Assembly (NCBI GenBank): GCA_948560265.1
Contig: CAOXTD010000003.1
Coordinates: 1 to 59,882 of the forward strand
DNA: 59,882 bases
DNA from: an uncultured Clostridia bacterium
GTDB lineage: Bacteria > Bacillota > Clostridia > TANB77 > CAG-508
Reading direction: 5' to 3'
The notes beneath the pieces were generated by a model. It was not told the DNA's origin. It made no database searches and saw only the letters and a program-made list of their open reading frames with translations. A program made the translations under genes and the position numbers. Within the stretch, counting starts at the first letter, position 1, and each line of letters begins with the position of its first letter. Shown piece by piece: positions 34,924 to 43,735 of this stretch.

Positions 34924-34952
34924 TTGACATTTAATGTCACGAACTGTATAAG
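34924..34952 (+). promoter_or_regulatory. Promoter with overlapping palindromic operator
   Basis: TTGACA (34924-34929), 17 bases, TATAAG (34947-34952). The palindrome TGACATTTAATGTCA spans the -35 and spacer. A Spo0A-box core TGTCGAA occurs downstream at 34986-34992. The next gene on this strand starts at 35147; a second weak promoter (TTGTAA 35083, TATAGT 35107) is nearer. Confidence 0.55.
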
Positions 34953-35146
34953 TGGCTAAATATAAAGCAAATTGGTATACAAAAATGTCGAAACTTACTA
35001 TTAAAGATTAAAAGTATAGTTCAAAAAATGGAGGCAAGTAAAAAAGAAAATGATGAAATCTATTGAAGAAACTAAAAATGCCTTGTAATTCTCACTAGAG
35101 ATATGATATAGTATAACTACTAAAAGAAGATTTAGGAGGAAACAAA

Positions 35147-36670
35147 ATGAGTAGTGGTGCTAAAAGATATAGTGGCGAAAAGAAATTAAATATGAAAAAA
35201 GTATTTGCAGTCATTATCGCATTAGCAGTTGTCATTATGGTAGTTATTGCTATTAGCAAGTTACTAAGTGGTGGATTAGGGACAGAAGAAAAAGCTGTAG
35301 CTAATCAATATTTTGCAGTATATACAAATGAAAAATGGGGTGTAATTAACTCTAAAGGAGATATCATAATTAAACCAGAATATGAGGAAGCTATTGTTAT
35401 TCCAGATAGTACAAAAGATGTTTTTCTCTGCACATATGATGTAAATTATATTGAGGGTTCTTATCAATCAAAAGTAATCGATAGTAAATCAAAAGAAATC
35501 ATAACAGGATATGACACTATTCAAGCTCTAGAAAACTATGATACAAATAATAATTTATGGTACGAAAATGATGTACTACTAGTGTCGAAAGCTGGAAAAT
35601 ATGGTTTGGTAGATTTTAAAGGAAAAGAATTATTAAAATGTGAATATGATGCTATTCAAGCATTGAAAGGTGTAAAAAATAGTATTTTAATTCAAAAAGA
35701 TAAAAAATACGGTTTAGTAGACCATATTGGAGCGGTTATCATTGAACCAGAATATAAAGAAATTAAGCCAATTTCTGATGAGTATGCAAATGGATATATT
35801 GTTATAGGTCAAGACAACAAAATGGGAGTAATTAGTAGAGATAAAACAGTAGCAGTTGAAGTGAAATATCAAGATGTTCAAGCAATTTATGGAAATGGAA
35901 ATTATGTAGTAAAAGAAAACAATACGTGGCAAATCGTAAATAGTGAAGGAACTACTTATTTAAAAGGCAAATTTGATAGTGTTAAATCCATTAATGGAGA
36001 AAATGTTGTTATACTTTCTAATAAAAAATATGGTGTAATAACTTTATCAGGTGAAATAAAAATTGAAGCAAAATACCAAGATATTACATATGCTTTTGAA
36101 GATAATTATATTTTCAAAGAAAATGGTAAGTGTGGGGTAATTAATTTGTCAGGTGAAAGGGTTGTGAAGCCAGTTTATGATAGCTTAATTTATCGCACAG
36201 AAAGTGGAATTTTTGAAGCAGACAAGTCAAATGCAGAGAATACAGACTTCATAGGTAATGATATGACAATTAAATTAAGTGGTATTCTTTCGGAAATAGA
36301 CACGGAATTAGGTTATATGAAAGTTAGAGTAGAAAATGATTATAAGTATTATAACTTTAAATTTGAAGAGAAAACAAGTAAAGAAGTATTAAAAGGAAAT
36401 ACATTATTCCTAGATAAAAAAGATGAAAAGTATGGCTATGTGAATAAAGATGGCATTGTAATAGTAGATTATATTTATGATGATGCTACAGAACAAAATA
36501 AATTCGGATATGTCAGTGTCAAAAAAGATGGTATGTGGGGAACCTTTGATTCCAGAGGAAAACAAGTTGTAGCACCATCATATACCCTAGAAAATGCTTC
36601 CCTAATTGAATTTATAGGGAAATGGCATAGAGGAGAAGACTTAAATTTAAATTATTATACAGATAAATAA
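35147..36670 (+). CDS. WG-repeat (KWG) protein with N-terminal membrane anchor
   Basis: 507 residues. A basic N-terminus and one membrane helix (about residues 19-41) precede eight or more WG/KWG beta repeats: NEKWGVINSKGDIIIKPEYEE, KYGLVDFKGKELLKCEYD, KYGLVDHIGAVIIEPEY, KYGVITLSGEIKIEAKY and so on. The repeats probably form a surface-exposed beta structure outside the cell. Binding partner unknown; WG-repeat proteins are common in Clostridia. Strong RBS TTAGGAGG before ATG 35147. Confidence 0.8.
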   Translation: MSSGAKRYSGEKKLNMKKVFAVIIALAVVIMVVIAISKLLSGGLGTEEKAVANQYFAVYTNEKWGVINSKGDIIIKPEYEEAIVIPDSTKDVFLCTYDVNYIEGSYQSKVIDSKSKEIITGYDTIQALENYDTNNNLWYENDVLLVSKAGKYGLVDFKGKELLKCEYDAIQALKGVKNSILIQKDKKYGLVDHIGAVIIEPEYKEIKPISDEYANGYIVIGQDNKMGVISRDKTVAVEVKYQDVQAIYGNGNYVVKENNTWQIVNSEGTTYLKGKFDSVKSINGENVVILSNKKYGVITLSGEIKIEAKYQDITYAFEDNYIFKENGKCGVINLSGERVVKPVYDSLIYRTESGIFEADKSNAENTDFIGNDMTIKLSGILSEIDTELGYMKVRVENDYKYYNFKFEEKTSKEVLKGNTLFLDKKDEKYGYVNKDGIVIVDYIYDDATEQNKFGYVSVKKDGMWGTFDSRGKQVVAPSYTLENASLIEFIGKWHRGEDLNLNYYTDK

Positions 36671-36709
36671 CACAAGAAAAGAATTAAGAAATAAAGAGGA
36701 AAACCAAAG

Positions 36710-37942
36710 ATGGATTTTAAAATGAAATACCAATATACTTATTTTATTTATCCTTATGTAATAGAAGAGAAAAAGTATCGTAATTACATATATCAGTTAT
36801 TAAAAAATTCAAATTGTAAGTTAAAGTTATTTGATCGTAAAAAAGACGTAGGGGTAGATACTTATTTTTTACCAGAGCTGAAGGAGAAAATGTTTTGGTC
36901 TTTAGAAAAGAAACCGAGTGAAATAAAAGAGTTAGAGTCAATGGATAAGAAAATGCAAGCAACTATAATTAGCCAACAGCCTTGCAATATGTTTGAATAT
37001 ACATTAGAAGGAGATGTACCAGGAAAAATTGGAGAAGCAGGAGGCATCTTTTTCGATATTACAAAAGTAGAGATTATTTGCTTTAATACAGGGGTATGCT
37101 TTTTGATGCTAAAAACTGCTTTAACTGAAAATCAAAATTTTTCAGATGTACTCAACTTTAATTATAAGTTTAGAGATATTAATTCTAAAGCAGAGCACAG
37201 TAAACAATATGAAACAATTAAAATACAAACTGGAAAATTAAATAATATGCAAGCATTTGCTGATTTTGTAAAAAAAATTGCAGGACATAACTTGAAAGCA
37301 AAACAAATCAATCTAGATACAGATCGATTGATTACATACTCTTATGTTTGCTTGAATCAAGCAAGTTGGAATGAAAATACAGACATTAATTTATTAGAAA
37401 AACAATTTGAAAAGTATAGAACTGTAAAACCAGCACGTGAACAAACTGAAGATGCGCTATTAAAAGAAGCATATACTTATCGCGAGAAATATCTTTATTA
37501 TGGATTTTCTAATAATACAACAGTACTACTTACATGTGATAATAATATTAAAAATTATACTACTTTGCCGTTTCAATTTGAAAATGAACAGTTATATCAT
37601 TTTATTTTTAACTTGTATAAAAAAATCTATTTAAAGAAGTTAAATTATGAATTTCAGAAGAATGAGCAATTTGAATTAGTAAAGAAGGAATTTTTAAGTT
37701 TTGCTAAAAAAGAATGGATATATGAAGTAACTTATGATGAAATAGGGAAAATCTTAGAAAAATATTATGCAGAAGAGCAAATCTTACAGACTACTTTCCA
37801 TAAATTAAAACAAAAATATGATTTGTTATATAAAGATTATGAGATAGGTAGAAATAAAGAAAGTAATAAGTGGATTATTGCAATCATGATTATTATGATT
37901 ATCATTAACGTAGCTAGTATTATTTTTGTAGCAAGTAGATAA
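36710..37942 (+). CDS. Tail-anchored hypothetical protein
   Basis: 410 residues, not recognised. A soluble mixed alpha/beta region (YTYFIYPYVIEEKKYRNYIYQLL at the start, KIGEAGGIFFDITKVEIICFNTGVCFLML in the middle) ends in a charged coiled part and one C-terminal membrane helix (about residues 386-407, WIIAIMIIMIIINVASIIFV). It follows the WG-repeat gene by 39 bases and precedes acpS by 30, so it may be in one operon. No known catalytic motif is visible. Role unknown. Confidence 0.7.
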   Translation: MDFKMKYQYTYFIYPYVIEEKKYRNYIYQLLKNSNCKLKLFDRKKDVGVDTYFLPELKEKMFWSLEKKPSEIKELESMDKKMQATIISQQPCNMFEYTLEGDVPGKIGEAGGIFFDITKVEIICFNTGVCFLMLKTALTENQNFSDVLNFNYKFRDINSKAEHSKQYETIKIQTGKLNNMQAFADFVKKIAGHNLKAKQINLDTDRLITYSYVCLNQASWNENTDINLLEKQFEKYRTVKPAREQTEDALLKEAYTYREKYLYYGFSNNTTVLLTCDNNIKNYTTLPFQFENEQLYHFIFNLYKKIYLKKLNYEFQKNEQFELVKKEFLSFAKKEWIYEVTYDEIGKILEKYYAEEQILQTTFHKLKQKYDLLYKDYEIGRNKESNKWIIAIMIIMIIINVASIIFVASR

Positions 37943-37972
37943 AGATATATTACGCAAAAAGAGGCAATAAGA

Positions 37973-38347
37973 ATGGAGATAAAAACAGGAATAGATATCA
38001 TTGAAGTAAAAAGAATACAAGAAGCCATTGAAAGACAAGGCGAGAAGTTTTTAAAAAGGGTATATACAGCACAAGAAATAGAGTATTGTGATAATACAGG
38101 AAAAATGAGATATCAACATTACGCTGCTAGATTTGCAGCAAAAGAAGCAATATTTAAAGCGATATCTAGTAAGCTTTCTAGCGATATAGGAGATATTTGG
38201 ACTAATATAGAAATCCAAAATAATGAAAATCATAAGCCAATAGCAAATCTTGAAAGGCTAAGTCTAAGTAACATTGAGAGTATGGATTTAAGCCTTTCTC
38301 ATATAGCAGAATATGCTGTGGCTAGTTTTAATATTATATTTAAATAG
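37973..38347 (+). CDS. acpS: Holo-[acyl-carrier-protein] synthase
   Basis: 124 residues. Transfers phosphopantetheine from CoA to acyl carrier protein for fatty-acid synthesis. Signature motifs GIDIIEVKRI (with D8) and ARFAAKEAIFKAI (Glu and Lys of the metal/CoA site) are intact. ATG 37973; weak SD GAGG ahead. Full-length for the family. Confidence 0.92.
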   Translation: MEIKTGIDIIEVKRIQEAIERQGEKFLKRVYTAQEIEYCDNTGKMRYQHYAARFAAKEAIFKAISSKLSSDIGDIWTNIEIQNNENHKPIANLERLSLSNIESMDLSLSHIAEYAVASFNIIFK

Positions 38348-38356
38348 ATTTATTAT

Positions 38357-38477
38357 ATCAACAGTTAATAATATATCATTTTCCGTTCAACTGCGGACGC
38401 TCCGCTACATGGTCCCCGCCCTTCGGGCACCCCTATACCTTGTTTCACTTCAAATTGATATATTATTAACTGTTGAT
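38357..38477. repeat. 121-bp GC-rich element with perfect 22-bp inverted ends
   Basis: The arms 38357-38378 and 38456-38477 are exact reverse complements (ATCAACAGTTAATAAT... and ...ATTATTAACTGTTGAT). The 77-base centre is much richer in G and C than the surrounding DNA and contains small hairpins GCGGACGCTCCGC and GCCCTTCGGGC. It lies between acpS and tatD. It looks like a MITE or other mobile palindromic unit, and could also form one long RNA hairpin. Confidence 0.8.
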
Positions 38478-38496
38478 TTTAAGAAAGGAATAGTCA

Positions 38497-39291
38497 ATGA
38501 TGGAATTGTTCGATTCGCATGCACATTACAATGACGAGAAATTTAATGAAGATAGAGAAGAAATTTTACAAGCAGTTTGGAATGAGGGAGTAACAAAGTT
38601 AATTTGTGCAGGATATAGCTTAGAAGCTTCAAAAGAAGCTGTTAAAATAGCAAATTCTCACCAAAATATATATGCAATTGTAGGCATTTCACCAAATGAT
38701 ATTCCAGAGCAAAATACAGAATATGAACAAATTTTAAATAGGCAGTTACAACAAATTGAAGAATTAGCCAATAATGAGAAAGTAGTTGCTATTGGAGAAA
38801 TTGGCTTAGATTATTATTGGAATAAAGAAAACAAAGTAGAACAAAAATTAGTTTTTCAAGAACAAATAGAATTAGCCAATAAATTAGACTTACCAATAGT
38901 GATTCATACAAGAGAAGCAGTTTATGACACATTGGAAATACTAAAAAGTGAAATAACACCAATCAAAAAAGGAATATTTCATTGTTGCCCACTGAATTTA
39001 GATTTAATTCGAGAAGGCTTAAAGTTAGGTTTTTACATTTCCTTTGCAGGACCAATTACTTTTAAAAATGCAAAAAATGCAGGGGAAGCCATTCAAGCGG
39101 TACCACTAGAAAGAATTTTAATAGAGACAGATAGTCCTTATTTGGCACCAGAGCCAAAAAGGGGAACACGTAATAATTCTAGAAATGTGAAATATATAGC
39201 AGAAAAGATTGCACAAATAAAAGGCATTTCAATAGAAGAAGTGGCAAAAGCAACCTATGAAAATGCTAAAAAAATTTTTCAAATAAAATAA
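38497..39291 (+). CDS. tatD: TatD-family metal-dependent hydrolase/DNase
   Basis: 264 residues with TatD motifs: FDSHAH (H8, H10), AIGEIGLDYYW, VIHTREA, FHCCP and the C-terminal LIETDSPYLAPEP. TIM-barrel metallo-hydrolase with 3'-5' exonuclease or related activity. ATG 38497 after AAAGGAA, just downstream of the GC-rich palindromic element. Confidence 0.92.
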   Translation: MMELFDSHAHYNDEKFNEDREEILQAVWNEGVTKLICAGYSLEASKEAVKIANSHQNIYAIVGISPNDIPEQNTEYEQILNRQLQQIEELANNEKVVAIGEIGLDYYWNKENKVEQKLVFQEQIELANKLDLPIVIHTREAVYDTLEILKSEITPIKKGIFHCCPLNLDLIREGLKLGFYISFAGPITFKNAKNAGEAIQAVPLERILIETDSPYLAPEPKRGTRNNSRNVKYIAEKIAQIKGISIEEVAKATYENAKKIFQIK

Positions 39292-39424
39292 TTTTTTTTT
39301 AATAGTCATATTTGTGTACAAGCCTGCATATAATATACTAATAGATGCTTTTCGAAATTTGCCATTTTTGCAATATTTTGCAAACCTAAGATAGGGAGAG
39401 ACTTGTGTCAAAACCTGTGGAAAT

Positions 39425-39453
39425 TTGACATTTCTTAACAAAAATGGTATAAT
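39425..39453 (+). promoter_or_regulatory. Consensus promoter of the G5/SleB hydrolase gene
   Basis: TTGACA (39425-39430), exactly 17 bases, TATAAT (39448-39453): a perfect vegetative consensus, 39 bases before ATG 39492. Confidence 0.85.
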
Positions 39454-39491
39454 ATAGTTGTTGGTCTTAATAAAAGGAGGAACAATATCTT

Positions 39492-40505
39492 ATGAAAAAT
39501 GATGATAAAGCATCAATATCACTGAAAAAGATTATATGTATTAGCTTAATCTTTATGTTGATTATGACAGTCGGTGTAATGGCTGGAAATGTTACTTTCC
39601 GTAACGTCAAGATAGTTTTAGCTAGTGGATATGAAATGAATGTACTAACAAGTAAGACAAATGTATCAGAGATACTTGATGAAAACCACATTATTCTATT
39701 AGATGATGAAAAGGTAGTGCCTGACTTAGATTCAGAACTATCTGATAACAAAACAATTAAAATTTCTAAAATGTCAGAAGAAGAAATTGAAGCAGCTGAT
39801 GTTGTAGAAACATCTGAAGAAATTACAGCAGAAGAAATTTTGAAAAATTATGACACAATTGTTGAGAAGATTGTAGTCAAAAAAGTAAAAATTCCATATG
39901 AAACAATTAAAAAGAATGTAGCATCAGAAAAAGGTGCAAAACAAGACCGAATTGTACAATATGGTGTTGACGGATTAAAAGAAGTTACTTATAAAATTAA
40001 ATATCAAAACAAAAAAGAAATTGAGAAGAAAGAGATTTCTTCAAAAATCATTAAAAAACCAGTTAACAAAATCGTTGAAGTTAGAAATAAACAAACAGTA
40101 ACAACCAGGGCAAGTAGTGGACCTAGAGTAAGTTATGCATCTGGAAAATGGAGTTACTCAGAAGCAGAGCTAGATTTATTATGTGCTATTACTGCACAAG
40201 AAGCATCTTCAAGCTATAATGCTTCCTTAGCAGTTATTACAACAGCATGTAATAGAGCAGCAAGTAGCAGATGGAGATATAATGGAACAGATCCATTAAG
40301 CCAATACAAAGCACCAGGACAATTTTGTTATTCAATTGATAGTCACTGGGTAAGAAGATTAAATGGCAACTATCCAGCACACGTAAAACAAGCTGTAATT
40401 GATGCCTTAAATGGTAAAAGGAATCATAATTACTTATCATTCCGTTCAGCAGGTTGTGCATCAGGAGTTAACATAGGTGGTAACGTATATTTTAATGCAA
40501 TGTAA
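39492..40505 (+). CDS. YabE-like DUF348/G5 protein with SleB-type cell-wall hydrolase domain
   Basis: 337 residues. A membrane segment/signal (about 14-34) is followed by DUF348-like repeats (VILASGYEMNVLTSKTNVSE...), a G5 domain (about 120-195), and a C-terminal Hydrolase_2/SleB-like domain: YSEAELDLLCAITAQEASSSYNASLAVITTACNRA, with the Glu equivalent of the catalytic site in AQEA, then SFRSAG. It should degrade peptidoglycan, for example in spore germination or wall remodelling. It is normally a RPF/3D-domain protein in Bacillus; here the SleB module replaces those. RBS AAAGGAGG. Confidence 0.82.
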   Translation: MKNDDKASISLKKIICISLIFMLIMTVGVMAGNVTFRNVKIVLASGYEMNVLTSKTNVSEILDENHIILLDDEKVVPDLDSELSDNKTIKISKMSEEEIEAADVVETSEEITAEEILKNYDTIVEKIVVKKVKIPYETIKKNVASEKGAKQDRIVQYGVDGLKEVTYKIKYQNKKEIEKKEISSKIIKKPVNKIVEVRNKQTVTTRASSGPRVSYASGKWSYSEAELDLLCAITAQEASSSYNASLAVITTACNRAASSRWRYNGTDPLSQYKAPGQFCYSIDSHWVRRLNGNYPAHVKQAVIDALNGKRNHNYLSFRSAGCASGVNIGGNVYFNAM

Positions 40506-40536
40506 AATGTCCAAGTTTATCGGACATAATTGATAG

Positions 40537-40576
40537 AAACATCACAAGTAGCAAAAGCGAAAGTGATGTTTTTTTA
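40537..40576 (+). terminator. Terminator of the hydrolase gene
   Basis: AAACATCAC pairs with GTGATGTTT, followed by T's. A smaller palindrome ATGTCC...GGACAT (40507-40527) precedes it. Confidence 0.75.
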
Positions 40577-40641
40577 TGTTTAATTAGAATCGTTAAGATA
40601 CGAAAAAATGCATTGTCAGTAAAATAAGATACCTAAAAAAC

Positions 40642-40670
40642 TTGACTTTTCGAGTTTGGTTCTTTACAAT
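40642..40670 (+). promoter_or_regulatory. Promoter of exoA
   Basis: TTGACT (40642-40647), 17 bases, TACAAT (40665-40670), 38 bases before ATG 40708. Confidence 0.65.
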
Positions 40671-40707
40671 AAGAGAAAATTAGAACTAAAAGATGGAGTG
40701 AAATAAT

Positions 40708-41475
40708 ATGAAATTAATTTCATGGAATGTAAATGGCTTAAGGGCAGCAGTACAGAAAGGATTTAAAGAGTTTTTTCAAGAAATAAATGCAGATATTTTC
40801 TGCATACAAGAAACAAAAATGCAAGAAGAGCAAATTGATATAGAGCTAAATAATATTTTTAGGAAATATCATTGTTATTGGAATAGTGCTATCAAAAAAG
40901 GCTATTCGGGAACAGCAATATTTACAAAACAAAAACCAATAAATATAACTTATGGAATTGGAATAGAAGAGCATGACCAAGAAGGAAGGATTATCACTTT
41001 AGAATTTGAGAATTTTTATATGGTAAATTGCTATACACCAAATTCTAAAAGGGAATTAGAAAGACTTTCTTACCGTATGATATGGGAAGACGAAATACGC
41101 AAATACTTATCTAAATTAGACAAAATAAAGCCAGTAATTTATTGTGGAGATTTAAACGTAGCACATGAAGAAATTGATTTAAAAAATCCAAAAACAAACC
41201 ATAGAAGTGCAGGTTTTACAGATGAAGAAAGAGGAAAAATGACGGAATTGTTAAAGGTAGGTTTTACAGACACATTTCGTTATATGTATCCAACAAAAGA
41301 AAATTGCTATACTTGGTGGTCCTACATGTTTCATGCAAGAGAGAAGAATATAGGGTGGAGAATTGACTATTTTATGACTTCAAAATCCATAGAAGAAAAA
41401 ATAAAAGAAAGTACGATATATGCAGAAATTATGGGAAGCGATCATTGCCCAGTTGGATTAGAAATAGACTTATAG
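40708..41475 (+). CDS. exoA: Exodeoxyribonuclease III (AP endonuclease)
   Basis: 255 residues. The ExoIII/ExoA family is clear from SWNVNGLRA, CIQETKMQ (catalytic Glu), CGDLNVAHEEIDL (Asp/Asn), GWRIDYF and the terminal GSDHCPV (Asp-His). It cleaves at abasic sites in base-excision repair. ATG 40708. The 3' end is flanked by a hairpin that also ends a putative small RNA on the other strand. Confidence 0.93.
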   Translation: MKLISWNVNGLRAAVQKGFKEFFQEINADIFCIQETKMQEEQIDIELNNIFRKYHCYWNSAIKKGYSGTAIFTKQKPINITYGIGIEEHDQEGRIITLEFENFYMVNCYTPNSKRELERLSYRMIWEDEIRKYLSKLDKIKPVIYCGDLNVAHEEIDLKNPKTNHRSAGFTDEERGKMTELLKVGFTDTFRYMYPTKENCYTWWSYMFHAREKNIGWRIDYFMTSKSIEEKIKESTIYAEIMGSDHCPVGLEIDL

Positions 41476-41617
41476 AAAAAACAAGGAGCAACCTATATAG
41501 AAGAAATCCCCTATAAGGTTGCTCTTGCGTCAGATAATTGTTACGTGGGTCTTTAGAACCCAAAGAGAAATTTGGCGAACAGGAAAGCTCCGAAAAGAAG
41601 ACAATAAAATAGAACTA
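41476..41617 (-). ncRNA. Putative stand-alone small RNA (minus strand)
   Basis: Minus-strand promoter: TAGACA (reading 41651-41646), 17 bases, TATAAT (41628-41623), so a transcript of about 140 bases would start near 41617. It ends in a terminator with arms GAGCAACC...GGTTGCTC (41486-41524) and a minus-strand T-run (41476-41481). Inside are a small hairpin GGGTTCTAAAGACCC and pairing GGAGC/GCTCC. No reading frame with a ribosome site is evident. I do not recognise the RNA family. Confidence 0.55.
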
Positions 41618-41715
41618 AGTTTATTATAACATAAATTATGTAAAATGTCTAATTAAAAGAAGGCAAATAGGCTTAATATAGAGTTTTATAAAAATAAAAT
41701 GAAAGGGAGAAAAAT

Positions 41716-42840
41716 ATGAAAGAAAAGAAATTTACCAAATGGTTTTATTGGTTTACCTTAGGAATGGCCATTATTGTAGTTTATAAATTACTAGATAATT
41801 TTGGTCAAATTACTGGTTGGTTTGGCAACCTTTTTAATGTATTAACACCATTTATTATGGGCTTATTAATTGCTTACCTGTTTTATATTCCTTGTAGAAA
41901 AGTAGAAAGCTGGTATAGAAAAGTAAAAAAACCAAAAATTATTGCTAAAAGAGCAAGAGGATTATCCATTATTACTGTATATATTATTGCCATTTTGTTA
42001 ATTATAATTGCTCTAAACTTTGTTATTCCCAATATTGCTAAAAGTATTGTAGACTTTGTCAATAATTTTGGAGGGTATTATAATAATACAATGGAAACAA
42101 TTAATAATCTACCAGAAGAGTCTGTTTGGAAAAATGACATTATCATTCACTTAGCAGAGAGTATTCAAAATATTGATTTAAAACAATATCTAAATATGGA
42201 AATGTTAACAGAATATGCTAAAGGAGCTATTAATGTTGTTACCAGTATTTTTGATATATTTGTATCTTTTATTGTCTCTATATATTTATTAGCAGAGAGA
42301 AAACAAATATTAAACTTTTTCAAAAAGCTAACGAAAGCAATATTTAAAGAAGATACCTATCAAATAATTAGCAAATATTTTAATAAATCTAATGAAGTAT
42401 TTTTCAGTTTTATTGGGGGGCAAGTATTAGATGCTTTTGTAGTAGGAATTTTAACTTCTATTGCTATGTCTATTTTAGGAGTAAAATATTCTATACTATT
42501 AGGATTTATGATAGGACTATTTAATTTGATTCCATATTTTGGAGCGATAATAGCGGTTGGTGCAGCTATTATTATTACTATATTTACTGGTGGAATTGGG
42601 CAAGCAGCATTAATGGCAGTAATTGTTATTATTTTACAACAAATTGATGCCAATATTATTAATCCAAAGATTATAGGCGATTCGCTTTCCATTAGCCCAC
42701 TACTTGTTATTTTTGCAGTTACTATAGGAGGTGCCTATTTCGGAGTACTTGGTATGTTTTTAGCAGTACCAGTCTTTACAGTTATAAAACTGCTAATAGA
42801 GGAATACATAGAATATAAAAGCGAAAAAAGTGTCACATAG
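41716..42840 (+). CDS. AI-2E-family membrane permease
   Basis: 374 residues and about eight membrane helices. The family's conserved late motif is seen: YFNKSNEVFFSFIGGQVLDAFVVGILTS, LIPYFGAIIAVGAAI, and LQQIDANIINPKIIGDSLSISPLLVIFAV, then GMFLAVP. Members export small molecules, ions or signals; substrate not predictable. ATG 41716 after AAAGGGAGAAA. A terminator overlaps its stop codon. Confidence 0.88.
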   Translation: MKEKKFTKWFYWFTLGMAIIVVYKLLDNFGQITGWFGNLFNVLTPFIMGLLIAYLFYIPCRKVESWYRKVKKPKIIAKRARGLSIITVYIIAILLIIIALNFVIPNIAKSIVDFVNNFGGYYNNTMETINNLPEESVWKNDIIIHLAESIQNIDLKQYLNMEMLTEYAKGAINVVTSIFDIFVSFIVSIYLLAERKQILNFFKKLTKAIFKEDTYQIISKYFNKSNEVFFSFIGGQVLDAFVVGILTSIAMSILGVKYSILLGFMIGLFNLIPYFGAIIAVGAAIIITIFTGGIGQAALMAVIVIILQQIDANIINPKIIGDSLSISPLLVIFAVTIGGAYFGVLGMFLAVPVFTVIKLLIEEYIEYKSEKSVT

Positions 42841-42862
42841 AAGATGTGATACTTTTTCGTTT
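42823..42862 (+). terminator. Terminator overlapping the permease stop codon
   Basis: AAAAAGTGTCACAT and ATGTGATACTTTTT arms with a 5-base loop, then T-rich sequence; it includes the final codons and stop of the permease. Confidence 0.8.
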
Positions 42863-42973
42863 TTAAGGAAAACTTAATAATTTTCTGCCTTTTTTCTTAA
42901 GAAGTTTGTGATATAGTAAATATGCTAAAAATGTGATATAATAAATGGGAAAATAAATCAAAGGGAGAATTTT

Positions 42974-43687
42974 ATGTATAATATTTTAGTAGTAGATGAT
43001 GATAGAGAAATTGTAAATGCAATTGAAATTTATTTGACAAAAGAAGGATATAACATTTTAAAAGCATACAATGGAATGGAAGCACTAAAAATTGTAAAAG
43101 AAAGAGACGATATTCATTTAATGTTATTAGATATCATGATGCCTAAATTAGATGGAATTAGTACAGCTAATTTAGTTCGTAAAGATAAGGCAATACCAAT
43201 TATTATGCTTTCAGCTAAATCAGAAGATTACGATAAGATTACAGGGCTTAATAATGGTGCAGACGATTATATTACAAAGCCATTTAACCCATTAGAATTA
43301 ATTGCAAGAGTTAATTCGCAAATTAGAAGATATACTTCTTTAGGTTCTATTGCAGATCAGATACAAGAAGGTGAAAATATTTATCATTCTGGAGAGTTGT
43401 TTATCAATGATGATACTAAAAAGGTAGAAGTAGAAGGAAAAGAAGTTAAATTGACCCCTACAGAATATAATATTCTAAAATTTTTAACCAAAAACAAAGG
43501 GATTGTGTATTCTATTGAACAAATTTATGAAAATGTATGGGAAGAAGAGTGTTATGGCGCAGAGAACATTATAGCAGTTCATATTAGACATATTAGAGAA
43601 AAAATAGAGATTAACCCAAGAGAACCTAAATACTTAAAGGTAATATGGGGAATTGGATACAAAATAGAGAACTTAGATGAGAATTAG
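42974..43687 (+). CDS. OmpR/PhoB-family response regulator
   Basis: 237 residues. Receiver domain with acidic D8-D9-D10 pocket, phospho-acceptor D53 (LLLDIMMPKLDG), S/K of LSAKS and KPFNPLELIARV. A winged-helix DNA-binding domain follows (LTPTEYNILKFLTKNKG, ENIIAVHIRHIREKI, IWGIGYKIE). Forms a two-component system with the kinase 48 bases downstream. Likely regulates envelope or surface genes, as suggested by the adhesin operon next door; that part is inference. -10 TATAAT at 42937 is the only promoter element I trust. Confidence 0.93.
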   Translation: MYNILVVDDDREIVNAIEIYLTKEGYNILKAYNGMEALKIVKERDDIHLMLLDIMMPKLDGISTANLVRKDKAIPIIMLSAKSEDYDKITGLNNGADDYITKPFNPLELIARVNSQIRRYTSLGSIADQIQEGENIYHSGELFINDDTKKVEVEGKEVKLTPTEYNILKFLTKNKGIVYSIEQIYENVWEEECYGAENIIAVHIRHIREKIEINPREPKYLKVIWGIGYKIENLDEN

Positions 43688-43735
43688 TAAAACAGAAATG
43701 ATTTTGTATGAAAAAAATAGAGAAAGGAGAATAGA

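Noticed and set aside
34989..35090. Tiny frames after the XRE operator (about 12 codons, starting near 35029 or 35050)
   Set aside because: Ribosome-site spacing is poor and the peptides have no recognisable feature; not enough to call a gene.
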